A stretch of DNA of 64,000 nucleotides from Xenoacremonium recifei (GCA_012184525.1 WOFQ01000045.1:233078-297077); one strand, 5' to 3'. Counted from the stretch's first letter, positions 21,055-33,270 are shown. Notes: a model not told the origin generated them from the sequence alone. Numbers and translations are program-made.

Positions 21055-23030
21055 GGTGTATAGGGATGGGTAGACGAGTTCGGCGTGTTTGAAGGATCTC
21101 AAGGTTTCAGGATTTTGTACGGTACAAATGTGCAGGACAGAAGCAAGGAGAGGACAGAGAAATCAACTGGATACCAAAGACATAGAATAACAATACCTAT
21201 CAGAACATGCTGCTACGCCAAGAACATGACCCCCAACTACTCTCCACTCCAGTACACCGCTTCGTTTCAGCTGTTCTCCTTGGAGGCTCGGTTACGATGT
21301 ATCCAGTTCCCCGGCACAGTTACATTGCATCGATACTGGGATGGAGAGGTCCAGGGTTCATTGCCGCGGCGGCTCGGCAACTCGACCAGGTATCTGCTCC
21401 TCTTGGAAAGGGGTTATCAATGGGAAATGGCGCTACCTATGCATTATCGACATTTCTGTAAATCTCTTCGTGGAAAATGGTGTTTTCCTTTCGCTGCTTG
21501 AAGATTCACGGTTATCAAAACAAGGGATTTTTGTGATAGTCTTTGCGCCACATACCTGAGCTTTGTTGACAGTGCTCATTCGAGCGCTTTTGTCAAATTG
21601 GTTCTACTTTTCTATTTCAGCCCAATGATCCTGGAGGATTTTCACTACCCGCAACCTGGTCGCCTTCGCCAGTGGGTTGGGCTTGTTGGTTCCGGGGTCA
21701 AACAACCCTGGTCTAGTACAACGGTCCCAAGCGAATACCCGAGTCCCGCAAGTATCTCCATTACCGGTGTATCCGAATTCCCGGACTTCCTATCCATAGT
21801 CCGTGGACTGGGAATCTTTGTCATGTGTCCCTGAGCGACTGGGCAATGAAGATATCTCCATAGCAGACACAAACCCCCAGACTTCAGAGTATAAATATCA
21901 GAAAATGCTATGTGTCTGGGCTGGTTGAGAATGGCTTGAACAAGCCTGACCCTGTTCCCCAAAACTGGGGTTCTTCTCGAGCAACCAACGACAACCTTGC
22001 TGGTTCCCAGTATTGAGTCAGTCTCTCATGATTCTGTAAATGGATCCATTAGTGACCAACGCGTAAACTTGCCAAACCAAATACGGACCGGCTTCACGGA
22101 CTGAATCCCGGGAACTAACTCAAATTATCAAACGATTAAACCCGCCCAACATTGACTATCTGCACAATATTGATTTTTTGGTGGATAACTAATTATGCGG
22201 CTGTGCTCCTGATCCTCTCCAGGTACCTTAGAAACGGTTTGTTGTACTCTCCAGTCTCCGTCAATAGAATCAGCGAGATTTATGACGTAAAGAAGTCTCG
22301 TGGTGAGATATAAGAGCCTGCTCTGATGGTATTGTAGCTCTTGAGAGCTTAAATAATCTCCTTTTGAACCAGAATCAAAGTTCATTGTACATATGTAAGG
22401 AATACGTAGCATCCATGCAGAAGTTCCCAGAGCTCGGTACAGGAACCTTGGCCGTACCTTGAGCTCCACGGCTCCGTTCGTGGCCAAGGGCCCCCCTGAA
22501 GTGGCACAATGACCAGACACAAGAGGGGGCTTGGCTTTGACTGATCTTCATACTCCGTACAAGTACGGAGTAGAGGAATAACGAAACGAGGATGCGAATC
22601 CTGATGATACCCGTGACGAGGTTCAGAGTTCCCCTTTTGCCTCGAGCTAAGGTTTCACCCCCGTCCACACGGTATTCCCCCAAGCCAGGCCCATGCATCA
22701 CTTCATCAATGTGTGGTCTGTACGGTCCCTGGCCTCGGTAGATCAGATCCAATTCGAGTTTGGAGCAGGATTGCCAAGCGTGGCCTCGATGTGACATGTC
22801 GGAAGAGAGTGAAGATAGTCGCCTCACGCAATCCAACAAAACAGTACGGAGTAATAGCCGACAGGACGCGGAAGAGCAGCGTCAATATGCTCAAAGATTT
22901 GAAGACCCTGTTTCTTCCATTTCTTTAAGTATCCTTCAAAACTTTCCCGGCCGGCTCTCTTGATTTCTTTCAGGCACAGGGGCCTAGCGTTCTGAATATC
23001 GCAAGACTCCCGTCCAGGCAGTTCGTCACC
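21055..23030. other. 2 kb without a recognisable gene; TACTCCGTA palindrome
   Basis: No family motif was found in any frame. It holds a short inverted repeat (listed separately) and presumably the promoters of the SDR on the left and the rhodopsin-like gene on the right. Confidence 0.45.
22551..22853. repeat. TACTCCGTAC inverted repeats, possible MITE-like piece
   Basis: TACTCCGTAC at 22551..22560 and its reverse complement at 22563..22572 form a perfect 10-bp-arm palindrome with a 2-bp spacer. A third copy in the same orientation as the right arm lies at 22844..22853. The outer pair would bound a 303-bp segment. A single TACTCCGTA also occurs at 63436..63444. I recall this word as frequent in Eurotiales intergenic DNA. 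Mobility is not shown. Confidence 0.45.
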
Positions 23031-24312
23031 ATGGCGGATGCGACGGCACCATGGCATGCAGTGCATCCCGAGGGTCTTGCCGCTGCAATACTGGGTGTTA
23101 CTATTGTCTTTACGATTGTCTGCCTCGCTGTTGTTGGTCTTCGGATATGGGTCAGACTGACAACCCATTCTTTTGGTGTTGAGGATTGGCTTATGTGCGT
23201 TGGAGTGGTCAGTGAAACCAACCGAGAAAGAAGAACAACGAGGTAGCGGCACAACTGACACTTTGAAACAGCTGCTCAACATGGTTCACAACAGTATCGT
23301 GATATGGGGGACATACACTGGCATCGGAACTCCAGACTCCAAGCTCAACGTGCAACAAATGATTGAAGGTGCAAAGGTAGGAGTATTCGCCCTTTCTGTG
23401 CAACCTCCAGGAAACCTAACAGATATGCATAGGCCATCGTGTTCTGGCAAATATTCTACGTCAGCGGCTCGGTATTCATCAAAGCCTCTATTTGCTCCCA
23501 ACTGATGCGAATTGCGACCAAACGACGGTACATCTGGTTCCTCTGGCTCTTGGTTATTCTCTCGGTTATAATCACATTCATTGCTATTTTGGCAGTGCTG
23601 GTCCGGTGCAAGCCTGTGGCTGCATCGTGGAACTCCGCCTTGGGAACATGCATCAACCAGAATATTATCATCGTCCTCACGTACGTGGTCTCGGGAATGA
23701 ACATTGCCATCGACTTGTCCGTTGCAATTATCCCGATCTTTATTTTGCGAAATCTTCAGATGCGGCGGGCTTTGAAGCGAGCGGCAATGTTGGTTATGGG
23801 CGTTGGTATTTTGTAGGTCTCCCTGCCCATCTTTGGATGAAACGATATTGACAAAGGCGAGCAGGGCTTCAATCGCGACGATTATCAGAATGCCATACTC
23901 GTCAGCGTACTCCCAGTCCAAGAACGTTCTCCGTAAGCCCCCACCCCCTGTTCTTATCTATGTTGATGTCTAATATGCAAATTCGGCAGACGGCGTCGGG
24001 AATATCATTCTCTGGACAGTCGTCGAATGCGGCCTAGGAATCATCGCAGGATCAATGCCTATGCTTCGTAAACTCTTCAAGAACCTTGCCAAGGACGACC
24101 TCTCGCACCCGAGCGCCTCGAACGATCTCAACCTCGTCACAATTGGACAAATTCGTGGGAAGCATCATCAAATTTACGACGCCGACGTGCGGGTGACGGT
24201 TCTAGGAGGCGACGACAACAATAGTGCTCGTGACGATGAAAGCACGAAACAGATGATCAAGGTCACAAGGAGAATAGACCAGGTTTCTGCAATTGAAACG
24301 AGCCACGTCTGA
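23031..24312 (+). CDS. rhodopsin-like (SAT4/Pth11-type) integral membrane protein
   Basis: Predicted join 23031..23207, 23272..23376, 23433..23812, 23865..23932, 23990..24312 (350 aa). Start MADATAPWHAVHPEG in a good CACCATGG context. Seven hydrophobic segments: TM1 LGVTIVFTIVCLAVVGLRIW then FGVEDWLM, TM3 FWQIFYVSGSVFIKASICSQLMRI (the family's Lys-x-Ser-Ile-x...R), TM4 with RCKPVAASWNSALGTC, TM5 MNIAIDLSVAIIPIFIL, TM6 ASIATIIRMPYSS, TM7 NIILWTVVECGLGIIAGSMPMLRKLF with the W..E..gi..gsmP signature. The cytosolic tail is ~75 residues. It is an orphan receptor-like membrane protein, convergent with the MFS gene. Its role is not inferable. Confidence 0.82.
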
Positions 24313-24645
24313 GGTAGCCAAGACCAGGGCAAACGATGGCTCTGTTTTGTCGGGGTTGTATGATATGACCGTGTACGAGTGCAAATAGCAGGGATCAATA
24401 GGTCGATTTACTCCCTCAATGTACTGCTCGCCAAATTTTTGGACGAAACTTGCGAAGGGATCAAATGTTTGCCTTAGACATATTTCTCAAACTCAAGGTG
24501 TTCATTCCCTTGACAAGCGCCTGATGAGATTAGGCCGGCCAAAGTCTAGGTTCTCGAACGCCTAGTAGATACTGAATAAAGGCATTTGCATGTTTTCGAT
24601 TGACTACGTACTGTTTTTCATTCCATTCTCATCTAGTTACATAAA

Positions 24646-26221
24646 TCATTTAGTCCAACTTGTGTCCTGTCGAACAGATGCCCTCATCTTGACACCAAAT
24701 ACCCACAGCAGCCAAAATCCTCCAATTCCCAATACTAGCGAAATCAGTGCCCAAGTAGTATTCTCCCACCCTAAACCTAGCACACGAGTCAACGGAGACG
24801 CAATGAGGGGCATTACGAACCCGAAAATGCTTCTCAGGACAATGCACGACGCCATGGCCGATGCGGAATATCCCTGATACACATCGATTATGTAAAGCCA
24901 AGTGCTCTGTTCAAGACTAATGAAACCAGCCGCAAAGATGCTGACTCCAAGATCAGGTAAGAACCAGAATGCTCGATATTGACTGGTCCAACCAAATAGC
25001 AGGAGGCCAGCGCCGGCGAGAATGGAGCCTGGGAGCGAAAGGACTAGTCGGGTCTCTGGGCGATTATTCTCAGGGCCAAGCCTTTTGTCGAAGTAGCGAT
25101 AGACCTTGTAAGACAGTCGGCCACATACTTGAGCACCAATGAGGAAGCCGATGGCTAGGGAGAAATAGTTCAAGCCACTGGTACTGAGCGACTCACCGTA
25201 CCTCTCCGTCCACACCTGAGAGAAAGCTGATAGGATGAAGAAGAAGATACCATAGCCGAAAGCTTGGAGCAATGCGCAAACCTGTATGATAGGGTGTCGA
25301 AGGAGAAGATGAATGGGCCGACGCGTTGCTGGGATAATCGCGCGGATGGCAATGAAGAATGACTTCTTATACCTCATGAGTCTACCACCTGGCTCATCTT
25401 TTCGGGAGCGTTTCGCTATGACCACTGGTTCATATGTCTCAGGAAGTAAAAACAGGCCAACAATTTGGATCACGGCGCAGGCGATGCACATCACACCAAG
25501 GGACCATCTCCAACTGGCATACTGAGTAAGATATGCGCCACAAATAGGACCAATAGCAGGCCCCATCAGTGGACAGGTGCTATACATGGCCAATGCAACG
25601 CCGCGTTGTTCGGCTGTGAAGAGATCGTGGATGACTCCCATGCCAATGACTTGCGGTCCGCTTCCGCCGAAGCCGGCGAGAAATCTGAAGATGAAGAGTT
25701 GTACCTTCGTCTTGGCAAGAGCACATCCCAAATTGAACACAAGATAGATGGTGCTGGCGGTTCTGAGAATGGGAGCACGACCAAAGGTCTCACTTAGGGG
25801 TCCAAAAATGAGAGGGCCAAAGCCAAAGGCTAGAACAAATATGGATAGAGCCATCTTACTCTCCGCTGTGTTTTTGATGGACAGATCATCGGCGATGTCT
25901 GTTAAAGCGGGTGAGAGGATACTGGCGGAGATGGGTGTGATCACTGTGTAGAAGGACACAATCATGAGGCCAGTCCATTTGCGCACAGGGTGCCAGTTTC
26001 TAGGACTAGAAGGATCAAGCTCTTCCACCGTCACTTCGGCTTCAGATGTCTTCCCCATCTCAAGCTTCTGCACATCTCTCAGCACTAAAGGGCAAATCAA
26101 TAAGAGCAGGACTTACGCTCAAGCTATTTGAAGGCCCTTCAACAGGGTTGGTCAAGAACTCAATGTCATCCTGAAGGAGAGTGCTTGGGAGGGCAGTTGG
26201 TGGTGGTATATTCCGGGCCAT
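24646..26221 (-). CDS. MFS multidrug/metabolite exporter, DHA1 type
   Basis: Predicted complement of 24646..26067, 26117..26221 (508 aa). A 35-codon first exon (MARNIPPPTALPS) joins a 474-codon second exon across a 49-bp intron. The protein has the DHA1 opening DPSSPRNWHPVRKWTG, motif A-like FGPLSETFGRAPIL, antiporter-type motif C MGPAIGPICGAYLTQYASWRW, LFLLPETYEPVV, and about 12 hydrophobic helices. Closest fungal types export polyamines, drugs or secondary metabolites at the plasma membrane. It lies 418 bp downstream of the Zn2Cys6 gene and has in its promoter one copy of the CGG-NNTCCNN-CGG motif seen in front of the dioxygenase, so co-regulation is likely. Confidence 0.9.
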
Positions 26222-26639
26222 ATTGGAATACAAGGACTTTTATATCCAATAATCAAGAGTTTATCTTCAGATATGAGATAGTCAATAGTTCAGACACACA
26301 ATAGTATGTATATTATGTGTTGACATCAGAATGCTAGTTGATTGCGTGCGAGGAAATTCAGAATGCGGGGTTGTCGGTGAATTAAATGCTCAGAGAATCT
26401 CTGCAGCAGGAACTCGGGCAGATGACCGTAGGAGACCGCCGGTATTTCTGGGTAAAGTTCTCCGTATTCGGGGAGTTGCTTTCGGGAATGCACACTAAGA
26501 TAGTCAGAGAAGACGAAATCGGCGATACCCTCATTGGCCAGTCTACGAGTCTCTTGGCAAGTCTCTACGACATCGGCCTCTTGCGAATCAATGAAAATTT
26601 AAGAATTACAAATGTGAACGGTTCGATTTAGCGAATGGT
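26222..26639 (-). promoter_or_regulatory. MFS promoter with one CGG-N7-CGG site
   Basis: CCG-TAGGAGA-CCG on the plus strand at 26426..26438 reads CGG-TCTCCTA-CGG toward the MFS gene, about 205 bp upstream of its ATG. It has the same TCC core as the two sites at 28984 and 29044. Confidence 0.5.
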
Positions 26640-28911
26640 CTATATAAGGCCGTTACCCTCGATGCCCGGAAACGGGGCCATGAAGTCAGGGAACCACGCA
26701 TGCAAGTCTTCAAAACCCCAAGGATCTTCAAGATAGAATTCCGGTCCCGACTTCGCTCCGGAAGTCGCTCCGGAAAGAGGATGCAACTCTGCGGATATCG
26801 GGGGAGGGCTCTTGTTCACGAGGGTATGCTCTGCACCGCAAGCCCGGGCAACTGCAAACCAGAGAGTCGTTCGGGGTCTCTCAGTCTCGTGGTCGTAGTG
26901 CCTCTGGACGTCTTGCAGAAGCTTCAATATTTGCTCCCCCTGCGACAGGTGTGAAATATGTTCTGCAAGGATAAGCGCACAATAGGCGACGTTCATATAG
27001 TCGAACACTGTGACGCCTCCTACCACCAGGTAAGATGGTACTGTCATTGCACATTTTAAAGCCGACCGTGCATGGAAGCCCAAAGCTGCTATCAATGCAT
27101 CTTCCTGGGCGACATCGTCTTGCAGCTCAGGCCCAGCTTCTGTGCGGCCATCCTCATCACTTTTCGTCATGTTACTCCTGAGTCTTTCAAGGGCTTTCTG
27201 TACTACTGTCACGTAGGCAAAGTGGTAGCTTAGCCGAAGAGGTTTCCGATGGATGGTATCTTAACGGTTAGCGGGACAAAGGAAACCCTAGAGGACTAAG
27301 AACTCGAGAAACATACTGAATAAATGATTCCATTGTCTCTTCCAAGTCTCCAGATCTTCACATATCATGTCGTCATCCAGAAGAATATCCCGCTTGAGTA
27401 TTTCAATCAAACACCGATGTAATAGCATCTCTGAAACCGCCAAACCATCGCTGGCGGTGGCGTGAACAGTAGTGAGGATTGATGTAGCCTGATCAAGATA
27501 TGTTGGAGCTATGGTGGGAGGGCGGCCGCACCCCAAGGCAAACCTGAAAGTAGATTAGACATTGTAGCTCACCATATAGGAAGACTTACTGAAGGTGATG
27601 GAGGCAAATTGCAGTCCAAAGTCTCAAGGTCCGAAGATCGTCTTCGTCTACAGCCCCATTCAGTATTCTCTGGTGGACTGACGTAAAGTCGATGCTGAGA
27701 ATAGCTTGTTGAGCGCAGAAGCCAGATAGTAGCCAGCTATCTATGTAGCCACCTGGTAGCTATTCGCGTTCAGAATAGGGTCCGCTGTGATTAATCATGA
27801 AAAAGAGGGTTCATACCGTGGACGGGGCAGGTGGCCTCAACATGGAGATGACAAGAATTCCGTAAAGCGTATTGAATGGTAAAGGAGACGTGAGCAGAAC
27901 GCGTCCAAGCATATTGAATACATACTCTGAAAGCGGAACATAGTCGTTGGCGTTGTTCATTCCATATTGCGAACAGTATCGAGCGCCATGGAGACAAGAC
28001 GCTGTAAAGAGAAAGGGTGACGATGAACGAAAATGCTCCACTGCCTCAACTGGCTTCAAACCGGTGATATGAAGCATGTCCAAATGGACTTGGAAAAAGC
28101 TGTTTCAGGGGTGACCTAATTAGAAAAAGCCACCAGGTATTGATACTAACATATTCGGATAACTTACGCTAGGGAAAGCTGAACGGCCCTTTGTTCCGAA
28201 AGGATACCAGCCGCAACTACGTCTATGCTTCGATCTACCGGGTCTCTTCGCAAAGCTTCCATCCTTGCGTTGACCTCTCGAACAACGCAGACAGGAGCGG
28301 ACTTGCTGAGATCGACAGGGCTCGAGAGAGAATCAAAGGCCCTTCCATCTCCGGCGGACTCAAGGTCTTTGCGGGCCTTGGCAGCGCGCTTCCTAGGTTT
28401 GCAGACGCATTCATCATGTCGAGGTCGTTTTAGATCACGGACCTCGTCTCTCAAGGCATCAATCGATGCTCGAAGACTCTCAAGCGTTGTGCTTGACAAA
28501 ATACACAAAGTCAGTGTGGATTTCCAAGGAGAGAAAGACAAAAGTGGTTGAGTGTGAATGTTTTCTTGAGCTGTTGTTTTGTGTACTCACCTCTCCCTGG
28601 TCTCGACGCCAGCTGGCAGTGGCGGAGCAGCAGGAATTTCGGAGGCGATTGAACAAGAACCTCTAGATGGCATCAGTATAACTCAAAATCAGGACGGACC
28701 CAAGATAAGAGACTCACAATCTCAAGTTCTTGCATCGTCGACATGAATTAGTACCCGGTTCCCACTCGCATCGTGTCTTCATTCGCCGACAGAGTGTACA
28801 AGCCAGTTTTCGGCGGCGAAGTTTGGCCTTGGCGGTCTTAGAATCTTCTACCACCCTGGTCACGGGTGGAGAGACATCAGACGAACAATCTTCATCTCCC
28901 GAAGGACTCAT
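26640..28911 (-). CDS. Zn2Cys6 transcription factor
   Basis: The gene runs from the ATG at 28911 (MSPSGDEDCSSDVSPP) to the stop at 26640 with about seven exons; inner junctions downstream of 27800 are approximate. Exon 1 ends in the zinc cluster ACTLCRRMKTRCEW..SCRRCKNLRL (six Cys with CxxCx6C..C..CxxC-like spacing). It is followed by a Pro-rich linker (IPAAPPLPAGVETRER) and a coiled coil TTLESLRASIDALRDEVRDL, the usual dimerisation element. The middle homology region includes FFQVHLDMLHITGLKP, ARYCSQYGMNNANDYVPLSEY and LRLWTAICLHHLQ. The C-terminus WFPDFMAPFPGIEG is an acidic/aromatic possible activation segment. It is divergent from the dioxygenase and next to the MFS gene, so it is probably their regulator. 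Confidence 0.83.
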
Positions 28912-29199
28912 TATGAATTACCGATTCATTTGTAAGATTGAACAAGGCCTAGGAGGGAAGAGAAAGGTATTTATCCCAAGCGTCGGATTCCAACGGCGTC
29001 AGGGCCTGGCCCACATTTCAGTGAGATAACAGGACGAGGCCGTCGGAGTCCGCCGGCATTTGAGGTAGGACTATACAACCGCTGAGTGTATTAAACAAGA
29101 CCTCTGACTCGAATTGAAAGATGGAATCTATGTTACCGGATAAAAAAATAAACACTACATAAATACCAAGTATTCTTTCTTTCTAAAACTTGCAACACG
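28912..29199. promoter_or_regulatory. divergent promoter with two CGG-N7-CGG direct repeats
   Basis: CGG-ATTCCAA-CGG at 28984..28996 and CGG-AGTCCGC-CGG at 29044..29056 lie exactly 60 bp apart, in the same orientation, between the Zn2Cys6 gene and the dioxygenase gene. The surrounding bases (CGTCGGA.TCC..CGGC) also match. Zn2Cys6 proteins typically bind paired CGG triplets. This suggests control of the dioxygenase and of the regulator itself. Confidence 0.6.
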
Positions 29200-30439
29200 A
29201 TGGGTTCTCTAGCTGGTCTGGACATAAAGGGAGCCGACGAGCCGACGCCGCCAGGCATGACCAAGCTGATGCTCAACTCCTACGACGGACCATTCTATAG
29301 AAATGTCTCCACCAAGCCTCCGCGCGATTGCACTCTCGATGAGATTCCCGTTATTGATCTCACAAACATTGATGGTAGCCTGTCTGAGCGAAAGGCTCTA
29401 GCTAGCGAACTCCTCCATGCTGCCGAGACCACAGGGTTCTTCTACATTAAGAACCACGGCATTTCGGAAGACACTATACAGAAGGCACTGACAGCCTCCA
29501 AGACGTAAGTGCGGAGTCGGTATAGAACGCCAGCGAGAGATCTCTAACGCACAGGACTAGTTTCTTCAAGTCTTCCAAAGAGAAGAAAACTCATGTCTCA
29601 TCCGACAAATCAAAGTACTATGTGGGCTACACAGCTCTTCGTGCGAAAATCGCCAACAAGCAAGAAGGGCCGGATCGCAAAGAGACATTCACCTATCGTT
29701 ACGACCCATCTTTTGACCCTCTCCACGCAGGAGAGGACTTGAGCAAGATTCCACAGCACATCAAAGACGGGTTTAAATACGAGGACTACATCTGGGATGT
29801 TGATGTTCCAAATTTCAAAAGGGACGTTGTCAACTACTGGCAGAGCTGCCTTCATCTTTCTCGCCGACTGATCCGCATTATCGCACTGGGGTTTGATCTC
29901 CCTGAGGACTACTTCGACGACCTCGTGACTTATCCTGGCGCGGATGCCGCGATAGCTCTATACCCAGGTCATGGCGACCAGCCTATTGAAAACCCAACTG
30001 AAGTTGGCTTGGGTGCTCACACCGATTTGCAGGTCTTCACGTTGCTTTGGCAGGACGAACATCGAGGTTTACAGATTCTCAATAAGCAAAACGAATGGGT
30101 CTGGGCAACACCGATTCCAGGAACCTTTGTCGTCAATATTGCCGATTTTCTTATGAGGCTATCGAATGACAGACTGCAGTCAACTGTCCATCGTGTCCTT
30201 CAGCATGGTCCTGTCGATAGAATGTCCATGCCGTTCTTCTTTGGGTTCAACTTCAACGAAAAGTGCAGCGTGGTGCCTACCTGCATCACCAAGGAACGAC
30301 CCTGTAAATATGAACCCATTACTTGTGGAGAGGTAAGTGAACCATGATTTTGAACAACCGCATTGTTGTTAATTGCCGACTGCAGATGGTTATCCAACGT
30401 CTCTCCTACACGGAACCGGCTAACCCAGTACGGCTTTGA
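29200..30439 (+). CDS. 2-oxoglutarate/Fe(II)-dependent dioxygenase
   Basis: Predicted join 29200..29504, 29555..30332, 30386..30439 (378 aa). The N-terminal DIOX_N part has EIPVIDLTNIDG and TTGFFYIKNHGI. The core has GLGAHTDLQVFTLL (Fe ligands His and Asp near residues 257 and 259), STVHRVL (distal Fe His near 312) and DRMSMPFFFGFN (Arg-x-Ser that binds 2-oxoglutarate). It ends with MVIQRLSYTEPANPVRL in the small third exon. The family covers isopenicillin-N-synthase-like and flavonoid-type hydroxylases/desaturases; fungal members often sit in metabolite or detoxification clusters. With the divergent regulator and the nearby exporter it makes a small three-gene group. The substrate is unknown. 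Confidence 0.88.
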
Positions 30440-31483
30440 CCGGGGCTCTATTTCTTCCATTAAGAGTGTTGTTGAGAAATAAAAACAAACTGTAGCCTCG
30501 ACTGATTTGAAGCCTGATATTGCATTTTATGAACTAGCCTAGTTTTTGCATCGCTGCTAACGATCATCTTCCTCCTCTAAATTATCTTTGTTCATCACGT
30601 GTTTCTGAGTGATCCCAATTTAAGGAGCAAGGATAACAAGTTTCGCTCGATAGTATCCTAAATATATTATATGCAATCGGATCCTGGCGGGAGGTTCCAT
30701 CAACACGTGGGAGTTGAGAAGCTTAATCTCACCCACTTCCAAATTCACACCCTATCACGAGAGCTACGAGGTTTCGTGACCGAAGCATGTCGATCAAAAA
30801 CGGGGGCTTTTCATGGTCAAGTCTTGGCTTTTGCCCATGATGTGAAGTTCCAGAGTCTAGATCTTGAATACGCGGAGCCATCCGCCAATCCGGGACCAAT
30901 CCGAAGGCACGTACCTACTACTGCGAATAGCTTCAAAGCGAGCAACGAACTTTTTCCACGCGTTATATCCCTAGATTTTGCAAGCTCCCTTCAAATACCC
31001 ATAGACCCGATCGCCAAAGACATTTCAGCGCGAATTGAATGGTGGACTATTCTGAAGTTTTTTCCCTCGTCCTGGAGCCCAAATATATCGCCGACCCCAG
31101 TTCGTAATGGGACCAATTAGGAGCACCTATTCCCAACACGTGGGTGGAAACTCCAGACTTCCATACGTTCTCGCGACACAAATAAGCTGTTGGAGTTCTT
31201 TGTAATTTCCGAGATAGTCGTCATCGGTTCGACCGCGATTCTCCTTTTCGGGAGCCTTCGCCGGACGAGATCTTGCGTCGGATGCGCGATAATTGACCTT
31301 GCCAAAAGCGATACCGGATGCTACCATGTTTCGAGGGGTTCGTGGAGTGGGATGTTTCAGGGACGTGCCCATGTATAAGTTGGATTCTATTCCCCAGTGA
31401 TCGTCGCTGGAATGTGGTATTATCCAGTTCAGTCCTGCTGAATCTGTCATCGTGGTGTTTCACTCATCAGCCTCTTCTTCATC
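30440..31483 (+). promoter_or_regulatory. phytase promoter region with three CACGTG E-boxes
   Basis: CACGTG occurs at 30596..30601, and as CACGTGGG at 30704..30711 and 31137..31144, the last about 345 bp before the phytase ATG. CACGTGGG is the high-affinity site of yeast Pho4, and NUC-1/PalcA are the filamentous counterparts. No convincing gene is present; a frame at 30671-31120 has no motif. Confidence 0.55.
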
Positions 31484-32982
31484 ATGGTTCTTCTGTCGCT
31501 CGCTTGCACGGCCATTGGCCTCATGTAAGTGTCTCTTTGTCTTACTCAAGCGATATGTCTTAGACACTGACCTTCAATTTTAGTAATGCCGCCGGCGCAT
31601 CTCCTGCCGGTAACTCTCGCTCAAGTTCTTCTCACTCGGGCTCGTCTTATTCGGCGCCGGCTTCTCAGTCTTGCGATCACGTAGAGACAGGCTATCAGTG
31701 CAAGCCTGCCATCTCGCATCACTGGGGCCAGTACTCCCCGTACTTCTCGGTCCCTTCTGAGATAGACGCTTCAATCCCCCAGAACTGCGAAGTCAACTTC
31801 GTCCAGATTCTGTCTCGTCACGGAGCTCGCGATCCTACTGCCAGTAAGACCACTTCTTACAACGCCACGATCACCAAGATCCATAGCTCGGTCACCAAGT
31901 ATGGCAAGGGCTATGGCTTCATTAAGGACTACGAGTACACCTTGGGAGCCGATCAGCTCACTACCTTTGGCCAGCAAGAGATGGTCAACTCGGGCATCAA
32001 GTTCTATGAGCGCTACCGAGATCTTGCCCGAAAGAACATTCCTTTCGTGAGAACTTCAGGAGAGGACCGCGTTGTGGAGTCGGCTCAAAACTGGACTCAG
32101 GGTTATCACCGCACCCGAGCAGCTGACAGGGGCGCTGTTGGTACTGACAAGTTTCCCTACAGCATGGTGGTCATTGAAGAGGGCGATGGCATCAACAACA
32201 CGCTCAACCATGACCTCTGCACTTCTTTCGAGGATGGCTACGATGACACCATTGGAGACTCTGCCCAGGCAGAGTGGCTTGCAGTCTTCATGCCTCCTAT
32301 CCTAGCACGACTCAACAAGAACCTGCCTGGAGCTGACCTCAGCTCAAAGGAAGCCATCTACATGATGGATCTGTGCTCATTCAACACCGTTGCCAACGCT
32401 GACGGAGAGATCTCCAAGTTCTGCGGCCTCTTTACCAAGGCTGAATGGAAGAGCTATTCCTACTACGAAACTCTGGGCAAATACTACGGCTATGGCAACG
32501 GAAACCCCCTGGGCCCTACTCAGGGTGTTGGCTTCACCAATGAGCTTATTGCCCGTCTCACTGGCAAGCGTGTCCAGGACCACACCAGCACCAACTCGAC
32601 CTTGGACTCCAACCCCGAGACTTTCCCTCTGCACAAGGCTCTATATGCAGACTTCTCTCACGACAACGATATGACTGCCATTTTCTCGGCTATGGGTCTC
32701 TATAACGCTACCGCCCCCCTATCGAACACCACAATGGAGAACACCACTAAGACCAAGGGTTTCTCGGCCAGCTGGGTTGTGCCCTATGCTGCCAGGATGT
32801 ACGTCGAGAAGATGACTTGTGGTAGGAGCAGTGAGGAATTGGTCCGAATCATCGTCAACGACAGGGTGATTCCCCTCCAGAACTGCGGTGCCGACAAGCT
32901 TGGACGGTGCACCGTCGACAAGTTTGTGAAGAGCCTGAGCTTTGCTCGGGAGGGTGGACACTGGGATCAGTGCTTTGTTTAA
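31484..32982 (+). CDS. phyA: 3-phytase, histidine acid phosphatase (PhyA-type)
   Basis: Predicted join 31484..31524, 31584..32982 (479 aa). Exon 1 encodes a signal peptide (MVLLSLACTAIGLI), and the phase-2 intron after codon 13 is the classical PhyA gene structure. A Ser-rich stretch (residues ~20-36, SSSSHSGSSYSAPAS) precedes the mature domain SCDHVETGYQCKP. Active site SRHGARDP (nucleophile His near 91) and proton donor in FSHDNDMT (His-Asp near 373) are intact. FVRTSGEDRVVESAQNW and the ends CGRSSEEL..NCGADKLGRC give the disulfide cysteines. Several N-glycosylation sites occur (NATI, NWTQ, NTTM). It is secreted and releases phosphate from phytate. Upstream E-boxes fit phosphate-starvation control. 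Confidence 0.93.
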
Positions 32983-33270
32983 TATGCTAGAAACTATTCA
33001 CTGTATATATTAGTCCTTGCTGAAAAGTCTTTAACGCTTCGAGGCAATACAAAAGTCTGTTTTAACGCAGCTAAGACCAGGCTCTCAGCCGCCTCTTCAA
33101 ACTCCCTCCTACCCGATATTCAATCGTGGCCAAGTTTGTGTATACCAGGGAAGAAACTGTGTTCTTGTCCATTGTTCTTTCAGTTATGTTTAATATGCTC
33201 TCTTTATCCTCAACTTAGCAGTTTTACATTTTAGCTAATCCGTCCCTTTATCTGAGTGACATGATTCTCC

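Noticed and set aside
24646..30439. A secondary-metabolite backbone cluster
   Set aside because: There is an exporter, regulator and dioxygenase but no PKS, NRPS, terpene cyclase or DMATS gene in the window.
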